Positions 27,536 to 38,349 are shown, numbered from the stretch's first letter. The stretch is DNA of 64,000 nt from CAZMVY01 sp964617875 (GCA_964617875.1 CAZUAI010000011.1:26222-90221); one strand, 5' to 3'. The notes: a model not told the origin generated them from the letters alone. A program made the numbers and translations.

Positions 27536-29365
27536 TCACGGCCCGGTCAGCGAGCGCATGGCCAACGAAGACAGTTTTCGAACCCGCTGGGCGAAGGCGT
27601 GCTCCCGCCGAAGACGACTCATCGCAGAAGCCGCCACGTCTGATCGTATCTCATCTCCAGAAATGATCTTACGGCAGGACGCAACCAGCTCCTGCGCCGT
27701 ACGGAAGGCCAGATAGTCGGTCCCTTCGGCGAACAAGGTCCCCAGGCCGCCATCGGTCGCATCCTGCGGATGCCGACGCCATATGACGACCGCCCCGCAA
27801 GTGATCGCATCAAAGAGGTCGGATCCGACGAAACCGTTGATATCGATGCAAACGTAACTCTTTGTCTGTGAAAGTATTACGCGCGTTTCCTCCGGCGATG
27901 GCAGTGGGCCGCGGCGGCAGGACTTCGCACCGGGGTGGCTCTCCCACCCGGTTCCCCAGACATGCACGCACAGACCCGCCGCGAGCATCTGCTGGACCGC
28001 CTCCACCGCCACAACCGCAGGACCGAGGGCTTCCGCGATTGCATTGCAGAACGCCTGCCGCACCTCGGGCTCGCGAATCGCCATCTTTGCCCGCTGCTCA
28101 GCCGCCGCCAGAACGGCTTCCGCGCGGTCGCTCGTGAAGCTTTCCGCCTCGCGGCGGATGATCGCGGCCGTCTCCCGCCAGAGAACCTGCTGCGTGTGGA
28201 GGCGAAGCCCGAGGGCCTCGGGGTCAGGCGGCGCCACGTCACACAGCATGACCACATCGTACGGCCGTTCGTGATCGGGCGGCGGCGGTTCGTCCGTCGG
28301 CTGGGCCGCGAGCGGCACAACCGCCAATCGCTCGGCGGGCAGGCCTGCCTCCGTCAGTCGTCGGCCGAGCGTCGCGGACGTGACCGCAATGCTGTCGAAG
28401 GGGCCGAGGTTCGCCGCCAGAGCCTTCGCGTCGGGCCCGATGGGATCCAGCCAGCTGACGATCGGCACGCCGGGCGGAACGGCGGAGCCCAGCATGTTTC
28501 GGGATGCACGGATCGCCAGCGCCCAGTCGGGCTGAAAGGCGTCCAGCCGACCGGCCAGCCGGGCGACGTGGCAGTCGATGGGGCTGCGGACAACGAACTC
28601 CTCGGCGGCACAGCCGATTTCGCGAAGCCCGGCGACGGCCCGCTCCGCCCAGTCCCACACGGGCGGCGCCGCCATCAGGGCCACGACGGCCACACGCGGC
28701 CTGGCGGGCAGTTCGGCCGGCGGGTGCTGCCGCCAGCGGGCGTGCAGGTCGGCGATCGCACGGGCTCGCTCCTGGCCCGCGGCCGCCGCCGCACGCTCCA
28801 CGAGCCCCCGAACCGACGGAATCGTCACCGGATCCTGCCAGGGCCACACGAGGACGCGTTCGGGGCAGCAATAGCCTTCATGGCGGAGCAGGAACTCCGT
28901 CAGCCGCGCCTCCGCGTCGTTCATGGCGGCCGGCAGGATGACGAGCCGTCGGCGTCGGATGGCGTCAGTGTAGTCGTGCAACCGGAGGGCCAGGGCGGCC
29001 GCCGCGGCGTCGGGCTCCAGCACGAGCACGCCGCGGTGCGGCTCGATCCGCCTCAGCAGCAGCGACACCTCCGTACCGTGGCCGATACCGAAGAGGAGGA
29101 CATTTCCGCTCCCCGCGTCGAAGCCGCTCAACAGGGCGGGGGCACTCACCGTCGGGGCGCTCGTGCCGCCGAGCCAGTGCTCGCGGCCGTCCTCGCGGAC
29201 GAGCCGAAAGGTGGCCGACCCGTCGCGCCCGCGGCAGGCGGTGGCACCGGCGGGGACCGGCAACGCGGCGAAAAGGTCGGCTGCCGCCGGGTCAATCTCG
29301 CGCAGGGCATCGAGATTCCGGCGAAGGATCGTCGGATCGATCAGGTCCGTGTCGCTGTCGTTCAT
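27536..29365 (-). CDS. Glycosyltransferase with MAF/DUF115-like N-terminus
   Basis: 609 residues from ATG 29365; an in-frame ATG at 29395 would overlap the upstream small gene and has no Shine-Dalgarno. The N-terminal half contains NVLLFGIGHGTEVSLLLRRI followed by GVLVLEPDAAAAALALRL, the nucleotide-fold signature of motility-accessory-factor/DUF115 proteins. The C-terminal half resembles CgeB-like or group-1 glycosyltransferases: IVSWLDPIGPDAKAL, VVMLCDVAPPDPEALGLRL, VHVWGTGWESHPGAK, GFVGSDLFDAITCGAVVI. Relatives add nonulosonic or other sugars to flagellins and surface proteins. No flagellar genes lie in the window. Cytoplasmic; acceptor unknown. Confidence 0.75.
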   Translation of the reverse strand: MNDSDTDLIDPTILRRNLDALREIDPAAADLFAALPVPAGATACRGRDGSATFRLVREDGREHWLGGTSAPTVSAPALLSGFDAGSGNVLLFGIGHGTEVSLLLRRIEPHRGVLVLEPDAAAAALALRLHDYTDAIRRRRLVILPAAMNDAEARLTEFLLRHEGYCCPERVLVWPWQDPVTIPSVRGLVERAAAAAGQERARAIADLHARWRQHPPAELPARPRVAVVALMAAPPVWDWAERAVAGLREIGCAAEEFVVRSPIDCHVARLAGRLDAFQPDWALAIRASRNMLGSAVPPGVPIVSWLDPIGPDAKALAANLGPFDSIAVTSATLGRRLTEAGLPAERLAVVPLAAQPTDEPPPPDHERPYDVVMLCDVAPPDPEALGLRLHTQQVLWRETAAIIRREAESFTSDRAEAVLAAAEQRAKMAIREPEVRQAFCNAIAEALGPAVVAVEAVQQMLAAGLCVHVWGTGWESHPGAKSCRRGPLPSPEETRVILSQTKSYVCIDINGFVGSDLFDAITCGAVVIWRRHPQDATDGGLGTLFAEGTDYLAFRTAQELVASCRKIISGDEIRSDVAASAMSRLRREHAFAQRVRKLSSLAMRSLTGP

Positions 29366-29375
29366 CGCGAAGGGC

Positions 29376-29555
29376 TCAACCCCGGGGCGATTCATGAAGC
29401 CGGATGATCAGCATGACGACGAGGAAGATCATCCACGCGGCCCACGCCGCTGCCGCGAGGGCCAGCGGCCACATCGGCTTCGGGGGCGAGTCGCCGGCGG
29501 GGATGTCGTCCTCGGCCTGCGCGGGCGGAACGCTCTGGTTGTCGGGTTTGCTCAT
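29376..29555 (-). CDS. Small single-span membrane protein (59 aa)
   Basis: ATG at 29553-29555 preceded by AAGGGA; stop at 29376-29378. The N-terminal 29 residues are hydrophilic and acidic with many Pro (SKPDNQSVPPAQAEDDIPAG). One membrane helix (MWPLALAAAAWAAWMIFLVV, then MLII) follows, with a short tail RLHESPRG. It ends 10 bases before the glycosyltransferase start, so the two are probably cotranscribed. No function recognised. Short, one-helix proteins of this shape are frequent next to larger genes in Planctomycetes. Confidence 0.65.
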   Translation of the reverse strand: MSKPDNQSVPPAQAEDDIPAGDSPPKPMWPLALAAAAWAAWMIFLVVMLIIRLHESPRG

Positions 29556-29751
29556 GGGCTTCCCTTGCGGCGCATCCGACCGGACGATCGGCGTTCGCCG
29601 CGATGCCGTCAGGAGACTGTAACGGCGCCCCCGAGCCCTTACAAGTGCGACGCCCGGCGAGTTGTGCTTCCTTCGTTGTCTTTGCCGTGCCGTGTACTAT
29701 CCTGGGCAGGGTGAACACCGCCGACGGAACGAGCCGGCTCGAACATCGACC

Positions 29752-30597
29752 ATGAACCGCTTCATCATTGTGTCTGCCGATCCTGATGCACCGCCGCTCC
29801 GTGCGAAGGCCGAGGCCCTTGCCGCGGATCTCGGGCTGCCGTTGGCGCCGTCTTCCGTTGGGCAATCTCATTGTGGTGCAGGCATCCTGCCTGCATCCCT
29901 GCTCCTGGTGGTCACGGCCGAGCGGCTGGAGTTGCGCGACGCGGCCTCGCCGAAGGCCGGGGCGTTGTATGTGGATTTCGTCGGAGGGCCCGTCGGTCGC
30001 CGTCGAAGGGCCGGGGCTCTGGCGGGGCAGATGCTGGCCCGCGCGGTGGGCTTCAAGGGCAAGCGGCTGACGGTCTGCGACGCGACGGCCGGGCTGGGGC
30101 GGGATGCGTTCCTCCTGGCGTGCCTGGGCTGCCACGTTACGGCGGTCGAGCGGTCGCCGGTGGTTGCCGCGCTGCTGTCCGACGGCCTCGCGCGGGCGAC
30201 GGCCGACGCGGCGACGGCGAAGGCGATCGGCGGGCGGCTCCATCTGGTCCACGGCGACGCTCGCGATGTGCTGAGGCGGCTTTCAACGGGCGAACGCCCC
30301 GACGTGGTCTATCTCGATCCGATGTTCCCGGCGCGGAGGAAGGCGGCCCTGGTGAAGAAGGAGCTGCGAATGTGCCGCCTCGTCGCCGGCGACGACCCGG
30401 ACGCGGCCGAACTCCTGGCCATCGCGACGGGCGTCGCGAGAACCCGCGTCGTCGTCAAGCGGGCCCTGCACGCCCCGACGCTCGGCGGCAAGCCGTCGTT
30501 CGCTTACCGGGGCACGACCGTGCGCTACGACGTGTACGTGCCGCTCAATGACGGGACGTGCTCTACAGGCACGCGGCCGGCCGGTTCGGGCCGTTGA
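29752..30597 (+). CDS. rsmJ: 16S rRNA (guanine-1516-N2)-methyltransferase
   Basis: 281 residues from ATG 29752. Signature motifs of RsmJ: LERLELRD-like TAERLELRDA, YVDFVGGPVGRRR, the SAM loop DATAGLGRDAFLLACLGCHV, ERSPVVAALLSDGLARA, the catalytic-type DPMFPARRKAALVKKELR, and ARTRVVVKRALHAPTL. It methylates G1516 of 16S rRNA using S-adenosylmethionine. Compared with E. coli RsmJ there is an extra stretch of about 12-16 residues (GQSHCGAGILPAS) between the first helix and the LLLVVTAERLELR strand. That stretch is encoded by a palindromic repeat. The 3' end overlaps the convergent SBBP gene by 35 bases. Confidence 0.9.
   Translation: MNRFIIVSADPDAPPLRAKAEALAADLGLPLAPSSVGQSHCGAGILPASLLLVVTAERLELRDAASPKAGALYVDFVGGPVGRRRRAGALAGQMLARAVGFKGKRLTVCDATAGLGRDAFLLACLGCHVTAVERSPVVAALLSDGLARATADAATAKAIGGRLHLVHGDARDVLRRLSTGERPDVVYLDPMFPARRKAALVKKELRMCRLVAGDDPDAAELLAIATGVARTRVVVKRALHAPTLGGKPSFAYRGTTVRYDVYVPLNDGTCSTGTRPAGSGR
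29873..29898. repeat. Palindromic repeat in rsmJ
   Basis: Contains GCAGGC and GCCTGC arms around a 5-base loop (GTGGTGCAGGCATCCTGCC at its start). It matches the outer arm of the asnB repeat in 22 of 26 positions and encodes CGAGILPAS in frame. Confidence 0.7.
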
Positions 30598-32293
30598 AAC
30601 AGGCCTGGAATGCGGCAAAGTCGGCCAGGTCCACGTCGCCGTCCGCATCGAAGTCGGCCAGGCCGCAACTCGGCGCCCGAGGCTCGTTGGGGCCGGAGAA
30701 ACAGTACTGGAAGCCCGCGAAGTCGCTGAGATCCACGTCGCAATCGCGGTCGAAGTCCGACGGCGGAGACGGGTTGACCGTGAGCGTCACGGCCGCACAC
30801 GTGCCGCTGACAAGGCCGGACACGGAGTCCTTCGACCGTGCGTAATACGTGGTGGTCGCGCCAGGGCTGACCACCGGCGCGGCGCCGCCGGGGACCGCCG
30901 TTCCGCCGCAACTGACCGTGAACCACTCGACGGTATCGCCGCCGGCGCCAGGCGTCGCGGAGAGCTGCGACGAGTTGCCGCTGCAGATCACCGGCGGGTT
31001 CGCCTGTGCGTCGGTCGGCGGGGCCGGCGGCGTGTACGAGGCGAGCAGGAACTTCATGACAAACGCGTCATCGACGCCCTGATTCGTGTTTCCGTCCAGG
31101 TTGCCGGCGGTCGAGCCGGCAATGTAGAGGACGCCGTTGCCCGCGAGGGCCACTCCGCGGGCGAGATCGTTGCCGGCGGTACCGATCTGGGTCGTCCACA
31201 GGCGGTTCCCCGTCGGGCCGTACCCGGCCAGGAAGATGTCCAGCCCGCCCTGGTACGGATTGCCGTCAAGCGGGCCGCCGGTCTCGCCCGCCACGTAGGC
31301 GTTCCCGGCCGCATCCGTCGCGACGCCCCAGCCCTGGTCATGTCCCGAGGTGCCGGTCTGCCTTCCCCAGAGCAGGTTGCCCGACGCGTCATACTTGGCC
31401 AGAAAGTAATCGCGTTCCCCGAGCGGTGAGGCGTAAAGCGGGCCTGCGCTGTAGCCGGACACGTATACGTTTCCCGCCGCGTCGCACGCGACGGAATAGC
31501 CCGTGTCCTTGTTCATCGTGCCCCACTGCCTCAGCCACTGCCGCTGCCCGTTGGTGTTGTACTTGACCAGGAAATTGTCGCCGTTGGCCAGATAGGGGTT
31601 GCCCTCGATGCTCCCGCTGCACCAGCCGGTGACGAAGACGTTCCCCGCGGCATCGCACCCGATGCCGAAGCTCTCGTCAACTTCCTCCGACCCGAACAGC
31701 ACGGACCACAATCGGCTTCCCGCCTGATTGTACTTGCTGATAAAAACGTCCGACGAGCCCACACGCGTGATTCCGTGGAAGTTGCCACGGACGTAGCCCG
31801 TCACGTAGATGTACCCTGCGGAATCCGTGGCGACCGCACGGCCTTCGTCGTCCGGGCCGGTTCCATCCTGCCGGGTCCACTGCCAGTTGCCCGCCGCGTC
31901 GAACTTCATCAGGAACACATCCCACCCGCCGTACGCGCTGTTCCCGTCAAGCCCGGCGCCGGTGTATCCCGTGACGTAGATGTTTCCAGCCGGATCGGTC
32001 GCGACGCCGTAAGCGAATTCGCGCTCGGCGGTCCCCCGTTGCCTCGCCCACAGCCGATTGCCCGCCGGATCGTACTTGGCGACGAACAGGTCGTACCGCC
32101 CGGCGTTGCCGCCCGCCAGGTTCCCCTGTGTCGCGCCGGCGATGATGCTGTTGCCGGAGCCGTCCACTGCCACCGCGTAGCCGTAATCATAGTTGTTGCT
32201 GCCCGCGAGCCGGGTCCATGCCTTGACGGCCGTCTGCGCGTAGACGTGGTTGACGCCGATCACCAGCAAACTCAAGACAACAAATCTCTTCAT
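30563..32293 (-). CDS. Secreted SBBP-repeat protein with Ig-like and dockerin-like tail
   Basis: 576 residues with signal peptide (MKRFVVLSLLVIGVNHVYAQ). About eight SBBP-type beta-propeller repeats follow, each with a core such as GVATDPAGNIYVTGYT or SVACDAAGNVYVSGYSAG, then WxRQxGT. Around residue 425 an Ig-like domain begins (ANPPVICSGNSSQLSATPGA). The last 60 residues carry two dockerin-like loops, DFDRDCDVDLSDFAGFQYCF and DFDADGDVDLADFAAFQACF. Such C-termini are a hallmark of Phycisphaerae secreted proteins and probably bind calcium and anchor or sort the protein. Extracellular; binding partner unknown. Confidence 0.88.
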   Translation of the reverse strand: MKRFVVLSLLVIGVNHVYAQTAVKAWTRLAGSNNYDYGYAVAVDGSGNSIIAGATQGNLAGGNAGRYDLFVAKYDPAGNRLWARQRGTAEREFAYGVATDPAGNIYVTGYTGAGLDGNSAYGGWDVFLMKFDAAGNWQWTRQDGTGPDDEGRAVATDSAGYIYVTGYVRGNFHGITRVGSSDVFISKYNQAGSRLWSVLFGSEEVDESFGIGCDAAGNVFVTGWCSGSIEGNPYLANGDNFLVKYNTNGQRQWLRQWGTMNKDTGYSVACDAAGNVYVSGYSAGPLYASPLGERDYFLAKYDASGNLLWGRQTGTSGHDQGWGVATDAAGNAYVAGETGGPLDGNPYQGGLDIFLAGYGPTGNRLWTTQIGTAGNDLARGVALAGNGVLYIAGSTAGNLDGNTNQGVDDAFVMKFLLASYTPPAPPTDAQANPPVICSGNSSQLSATPGAGGDTVEWFTVSCGGTAVPGGAAPVVSPGATTTYYARSKDSVSGLVSGTCAAVTLTVNPSPPSDFDRDCDVDLSDFAGFQYCFSGPNEPRAPSCGLADFDADGDVDLADFAAFQACFNGPNRPAACL

Positions 32294-32839
32294 AGCGTTA
32301 TCGCCCCAGCCTCATTGCCCCAGCCTCGACCACTCGGTCTTCACGGAATCATAGGCGACCGCCCCGGCGGGCATCGCACGGAATCCGTCGATTTCACGTC
32401 TTTGCAGTCTAGCCTCCCGTCCCGTTCGGTTACAAGCCGGATGTCGCATGGCACGCCGCAGGACCTGGGCGGCCTCAACCCAATTTCTTGACTGACGATG
32501 CCCGAAAGCCCCGTTGACCAGTGCGTTTTTTTCGGCCCTTGGGGGGTATGCGGGGGTGCGCGCCAGGTTCGCGACCGCCGCCGAAAACGGTCTGGGCCGC
32601 CGTACTGTCACTTTGGCACAGCCGGGCGACCTGCTGTCAGGCTGGCAGCGCAATCTGTGCGTGCCGCCGCTGGATGTACGATTGTAACCATTTATAAAAA
32701 ATGATCTTAGAGAAGATCGGAGCCCGTCCGTTTTTCTGGCATCAGCCTTGCATACGACCTGTCGGAATGCACCGGAGAGACTCTTGCCATGCGGGGCCGT
32801 ATCCCCGATTGGCCGGTGGCCTGAAAGGAGAACTCTGAG
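32294..32839. other. Regulatory region upstream of the chaperonin genes
   Basis: 545 bases without a supported gene. An AT-rich patch (32675-32702) is followed by a perfect 6-bp palindrome GATCTT-agag-AAGATC at 32703-32718. Closer to groEL, CTTGCC at 32783 and CCCCGATT at 32803 are spaced like a heat-shock (sigma-32-type) promoter, a weak match. No CIRCE element was found. Confidence 0.4.
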
Positions 32840-34501
<1,662 letters not shown>

Positions 34502-34520
34502 GGCTGAGGAGATATCAACC

Positions 34521-34820
34521 ATGACAAAGCTCAAAGTAAGACCGTTGGACGATCGGATCCTGGTTCAACAGGGGGAAGCCGAAGAGAAGACGGCGGGCGG
34601 CATCGTCCTGCCGGACACCGCCAAAGAGAAGCCGCAGCGCGGGGTCGTGAAGGCGGTCGGGCCGGGCAAGATGCTCGACTCGGGCGAGCGCGGCGAGATG
34701 AGCGTCAAGGTGGGCGACGAGGTGTATTACGGCAAGTACAGCGGCACGGAGATCGAGCTGGACCGCGAGAAATACGTGATCCTCCGGGAGAGCGACGTGC
34801 TCGGGATCGTGGAGAAGTAA
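34521..34820 (+). CDS. groES: Co-chaperonin GroES
   Basis: 99 residues; GAGGAG upstream. Typical GroES: KLKVRPLDDRILVQQGEAEE, mobile loop KTAGGIVLPDTAKEKPQRG, roof hairpin and KVGDEVYYGKYSGTEIELDR. It forms the heptameric lid on GroEL. It sits 19 bases after groEL copy 1 and one base before the start of copy 2, so all three are probably cotranscribed. Confidence 0.97.
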   Translation: MTKLKVRPLDDRILVQQGEAEEKTAGGIVLPDTAKEKPQRGVVKAVGPGKMLDSGERGEMSVKVGDEVYYGKYSGTEIELDREKYVILRESDVLGIVEK

Positions 34821-34821
34821 C

Positions 34822-36435
34822 ATGGCAGTTAAACAGTTGATGTTCGATCAGAAGGCACGGCAGGAGGTTCTCCAGGGAATCTCCAAGCTGGCGGCCGCGG
34901 TGAAGGTCACGCTGGGGCCGACCGGCCGCAACGTGCTGCTGCAGAAGTCGTTCGGGTCGCCGCGGGTGACCAAGGACGGCGTGACGGTCAGCAAGGAGAT
35001 CGAGCTGCCCGAGCCGTTCCAGAACATGGGCGCGAAGATGGTCAACGAGGTCGCCAGCAAGACCAGCGACGTCGCGGGCGACGGCACGACCACCGCGACC
35101 GTCCTGGCCGAGGCGATCTATCGCGAAGGCCTGAAGAACGTGACCGCCGGCGCGAACCCGATGGCGCTCAAGCGCGGCATCGACGCCGCCGTCGAGGCCG
35201 CCGTCAAGAGCATCGCCGATCAGTCGCAGAAGGTGAAGGGCAAGGACGACATCGCGAAGGTCGGCACGATCAGCGCGAACGGCGACGAGGAGGTCGGCGC
35301 CCTGCTGGCCGAGGCCATCGAGCAGGTCGGCCCGGAAGGCGTCATCGAGATCGAAGAGGGCAAGAGCCTGGCGACCGAGAAGGAAGTCGTCGAGGGCATG
35401 CAGTTCGACAAGGGGTTCATCTCGCCCTACTTCATGACCGACCCGAACACGCAGGAATGCGTCCTCGAGGATGCGTACATCCTCATCCACGAGAAGAAGA
35501 TCGCGAGCCTGCGGGATTTCATTCCGCTTCTCGAGAAGATCGCGAACGTGGCCAAGCCGCTGCTCGTCATCGCCGAGGACGTCGAGGGCGAGGCGCTGGC
35601 GGCCCTCGTGGTGAACCGGCTGCGCGGCGTCTTCCAGGTCTGCGCGGTCAAGGCGCCGGGGTTCGGCGACCGCCGCAAGGCCCTGCTGGGCGACATCGCG
35701 TGCGTCACCGGCGGCGAGATGATCAGCGAGGACCTGGGCGTCAAGCTCGAGAACATCGAGCTGTCCCAGCTCGGCCGCGCCAAGAAGGTCGTCGTGGACA
35801 AGGACAGCACCACGATCATCGAGGGCGGCGGCAAGAAGGCCGACATCAAGACCCGCTGCGATCAGATCCGCACCCAGATCGAGAAGACGACCAGCGACTA
35901 CGACCGCGAGAAGCTCCAGGAGCGGCTCGCGAAGCTGACCGGCGGCGTTGCCGTCGTCCGCGTCGGCGGCGCCACCGAGACCGAGGTCAAGGAGCGAAAG
36001 GACCTCGTCGAGGACGCCTTCCACGCGACCCGCGCGGCGGTCGAAGAGGGCATCGTGCCGGGCGGCGGCGTGGTCTTCCTCCGCGCGATCGAGGCCGTCG
36101 AGAAGGCCCAGGCCAAGGCGAAGGGCGATGAGAAGATCGGCTTCGACATCGTTATCAGGGCCCTCGAGGCGCCCACGCGGCAGATCGCCGAGAACGCCGG
36201 CAAGGACCCCGCCGTCGTCGTCGAGGAGATCCTCGCCAAGGGCGGCAAGTGGGGCTACGACGCCCGCAAGGACGAGTTCGTGGACATGCTGAAGGCCGGC
36301 ATCATCGATCCGGCCAAGGTCGCCCGCTCGGCGCTGCAGAATGCGGCGAGCGTCGCCGGCCTGCTGCTCACGACGCAGGTGCTGGTGACCGAGCTGAAGG
36401 AGGACAAGGAAGAGGTTGCCGGCGCCGTCCGATAG
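34822..36435 (+). CDS. groEL: Chaperonin GroEL, copy 2 (tail-less)
   Basis: 537 residues. Canonical features: GDGTTTATVLAEAIYREGL, TAGANPMALKRGIDAAVEA, GMQFDKGFISPYFMTD, VEDAFHATRAAVEEGIVPGG. Copy 2 is closer to consensus than copy 1 in the GANPM segment but ends TELKEDKEEVAGAVR with no GGM repeat, so its cavity floor differs. Located directly after groES and followed by a clear terminator. Two diverged GroELs around one GroES suggests functional specialisation. Confidence 0.97.
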   Translation: MAVKQLMFDQKARQEVLQGISKLAAAVKVTLGPTGRNVLLQKSFGSPRVTKDGVTVSKEIELPEPFQNMGAKMVNEVASKTSDVAGDGTTTATVLAEAIYREGLKNVTAGANPMALKRGIDAAVEAAVKSIADQSQKVKGKDDIAKVGTISANGDEEVGALLAEAIEQVGPEGVIEIEEGKSLATEKEVVEGMQFDKGFISPYFMTDPNTQECVLEDAYILIHEKKIASLRDFIPLLEKIANVAKPLLVIAEDVEGEALAALVVNRLRGVFQVCAVKAPGFGDRRKALLGDIACVTGGEMISEDLGVKLENIELSQLGRAKKVVVDKDSTTIIEGGGKKADIKTRCDQIRTQIEKTTSDYDREKLQERLAKLTGGVAVVRVGGATETEVKERKDLVEDAFHATRAAVEEGIVPGGGVVFLRAIEAVEKAQAKAKGDEKIGFDIVIRALEAPTRQIAENAGKDPAVVVEEILAKGGKWGYDARKDEFVDMLKAGIIDPAKVARSALQNAASVAGLLLTTQVLVTELKEDKEEVAGAVR

Positions 36436-36456
36436 GCGACGCAAACGACGAATCCT

Positions 36457-36482
36457 GAGGGCGAGCCGGTCGGCTCGCCCTC
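36457..36482 (+). terminator. Hairpin after the chaperonin operon
   Basis: A perfect 11-bp stem, GAGGGCGAGCC-ggtc-GGCTCGCCCTC, lies 21 bases after groEL copy 2. No long T run follows, so termination may be partial or the hairpin may process the transcript before dnaJ. Confidence 0.7.
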
Positions 36483-36509
36483 TTGCGTGTCGGGACGCGG
36501 GTTGTGGTG

Positions 36510-37652
36510 ATGATGGCCACCGAGAAACGCGATTATTACGAGATCCTCGGCGTGTCGAGGGACGCCTCGGGCGACGAGATCAAGAGGGCCTATCGTCAGG
36601 CCGCACTCAAGCACCACCCCGACCGCAACCCCGGCGATGCCGAGGCCGAGGCCCGCTTCAAGGAGGCGGCCGAGGCCTACGAGGTCCTCAGCGACCCGGA
36701 GAAACGCCAGCGGTACGACCGGTTCGGGCATCGCGGCCTGTCCGGTGCCGCCATGCACGATTTCTCCCACATGGGCGTCCAGGACATCTTCTCGATGTTC
36801 GAGGACATCTTTGGCGGGGGGATTTTCGGCGGGGCGCGGCGGGGCGGCGTCGATCTTCAGGCCGAAGTCGAGCTGACGCTCGCCGAGGTGGCCACCGGCG
36901 TCGAGCGGACGGTCGAGTTCGACCGCAACGACTACTGCGACCGCTGCTCCGGCAGCGGGGCCGAGCCCGGCTCCAAGCGCCGGACCTGTACGCAGTGCGG
37001 CGGCTACGGCCAGGTCGAGCAGCAGACCGGCTTCAGCGTCCTGTTCGGGCGCGTGGTCACGACCTGCCCCGTGTGCCGGGGCCGCGGGACGCTGATCACC
37101 TCGCCGTGCCAGTCGTGCAAGGGCCGCGGGCGGATGCCGAAGCGGCGGGTGCTCAACATCAAGATCCCCCCCGGCATCGACGACGGCCAGGTCGTCCGGG
37201 TTCCCGGCGAGGGCGAGCCCGGCGAGGACGGCGCCGCCCGGGGCGATTTTCACTGCGTCGTCCGCGTGCGGCCGCACCCGTTCTTCGAACGGCACGGGGC
37301 CGACCTGCTCTGCCGTGTGCCCGTGAGCTTCACACAGGCGGCGCTCGGGGCGACGATCGAGGTCCCCACGCTCGACGGCCGGGAACAGGTCACGCTGGAA
37401 CGCGGCACGCAGTTCGGCGCCCTGATTCGCCTGGCCGGCAAGGGCCTGCCGAGCCTGCGGACGCGCCGCCGGGGAGAGCTGGTTGTGCAGGTCGTCGTCG
37501 AAATCCCGCGCAAGCTCAACCGCCGGCAGGAAGAGCTGCTGCGCGAGTTCGCGGCGACCGAGGACAAGACGGTGCTGCCCGAGTCCAAGAGCTTCTTCGA
37601 GAAGCTCGCCGAGTTCTTCGCCGGCGACGCGGGCAGGGAGAAGGACAAGTGA
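36510..37652 (+). CDS. dnaJ: Chaperone DnaJ
   Basis: 380 residues from ATG 36510 (tandem ATGs at 36510 and 36513; an upstream TTG is less likely). J domain at residues about 5-70 with the HPD motif (ALKHHPDRNPGD), a Gly/Phe-rich linker, then four zinc motifs CDRCSGSG, CTQCGGYG, CPVCRGRG and CQSCKGRG. The C-terminal substrate-binding domains follow. DnaJ stimulates DnaK ATPase and delivers unfolded clients. dnaK is not in the window, but grpE follows 27 bases later. The tail is short and Lys-rich. Confidence 0.95.
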   Translation: MMATEKRDYYEILGVSRDASGDEIKRAYRQAALKHHPDRNPGDAEAEARFKEAAEAYEVLSDPEKRQRYDRFGHRGLSGAAMHDFSHMGVQDIFSMFEDIFGGGIFGGARRGGVDLQAEVELTLAEVATGVERTVEFDRNDYCDRCSGSGAEPGSKRRTCTQCGGYGQVEQQTGFSVLFGRVVTTCPVCRGRGTLITSPCQSCKGRGRMPKRRVLNIKIPPGIDDGQVVRVPGEGEPGEDGAARGDFHCVVRVRPHPFFERHGADLLCRVPVSFTQAALGATIEVPTLDGREQVTLERGTQFGALIRLAGKGLPSLRTRRRGELVVQVVVEIPRKLNRRQEELLREFAATEDKTVLPESKSFFEKLAEFFAGDAGREKDK

Positions 37653-37679
37653 GCCGGCGAGTGTGCGTGAGTCGGGAGC

Positions 37680-38330
37680 ATGAGTCGCAAGCCGAACAAG
37701 ATCGAGATCGCGACGCCTGACGAGGTGGCGAAATACGCCGAGAAACCCGCGGACCAGGCCGCGAATCCGCCCGAGGCCGCCGGCGGCGGCGAGGCCGCGC
37801 CGGCCGGTGAGGCCGCGCCGTCGGCATCGCCCGCCGGTGCAGACGCCCTTCGGGCCGAACTCGAGCAGTGGAAGGACAAGTTCCTCCGCGCCAAGGCCGA
37901 GTTGGCCAACTTCCAGCGGCGGAACAACCAGGAGCGGGCCGAGTCGATCCGCTTCGCCAACGCCGAGTTCGCCCGCAGCATGCTCAACATCCTGGACGAC
38001 CTGGAACGGGCGATTGCCCACGCCGGCGGCGTGATGGACGACGGCGACCCGGTCGTGCACGCGCTGACGCTGATCCGCGACAACTTCGTCAAGGCGATGA
38101 AGCAGCACGGCGTCGAGCCGATCGAGGCGGTCGGTCAGCGGTTCGACCCGGTCTTCCATGAGGCGATGATGCAGCGAGCGGCGGACGGATACGCCGAGCC
38201 GACGGTCCTGGAGGAGCTTCAGAAGGGTTACCGGCTGCACGACCGCGTGTTGCGGCCGGCAAAGGTGACGATTTCAAAGCCGCCGGAGGGGACCGAAACC
38301 GGCGGCGAGGAGGGAGCTGCCCAACCCTGA
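37680..38330 (+). CDS. grpE: Nucleotide exchange factor GrpE
   Basis: 216 residues. An Ala/Pro-rich N-terminal arm of about 55 residues precedes the long coiled-coil (LRAELEQWKDKFLRAKAELA, NFQRRNNQER). The beta-wing domain ends with the family motif VGQRFDPVFHEAMMQ then TVLEELQKGYRLHDRVLRPA. GrpE releases ADP from DnaK. Together with dnaJ it forms a two-gene unit after the chaperonin terminator. Confidence 0.95.
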   Translation: MSRKPNKIEIATPDEVAKYAEKPADQAANPPEAAGGGEAAPAGEAAPSASPAGADALRAELEQWKDKFLRAKAELANFQRRNNQERAESIRFANAEFARSMLNILDDLERAIAHAGGVMDDGDPVVHALTLIRDNFVKAMKQHGVEPIEAVGQRFDPVFHEAMMQRAADGYAEPTVLEELQKGYRLHDRVLRPAKVTISKPPEGTETGGEEGAAQP

Positions 38331-38349
38331 ACGCAAGGAGTGAAGCACC

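Noticed and set aside
32294..32839. CIRCE operator before groEL
   Set aside because: No TTAGCACTC-N9-GAGTGCTAA or close match is present.
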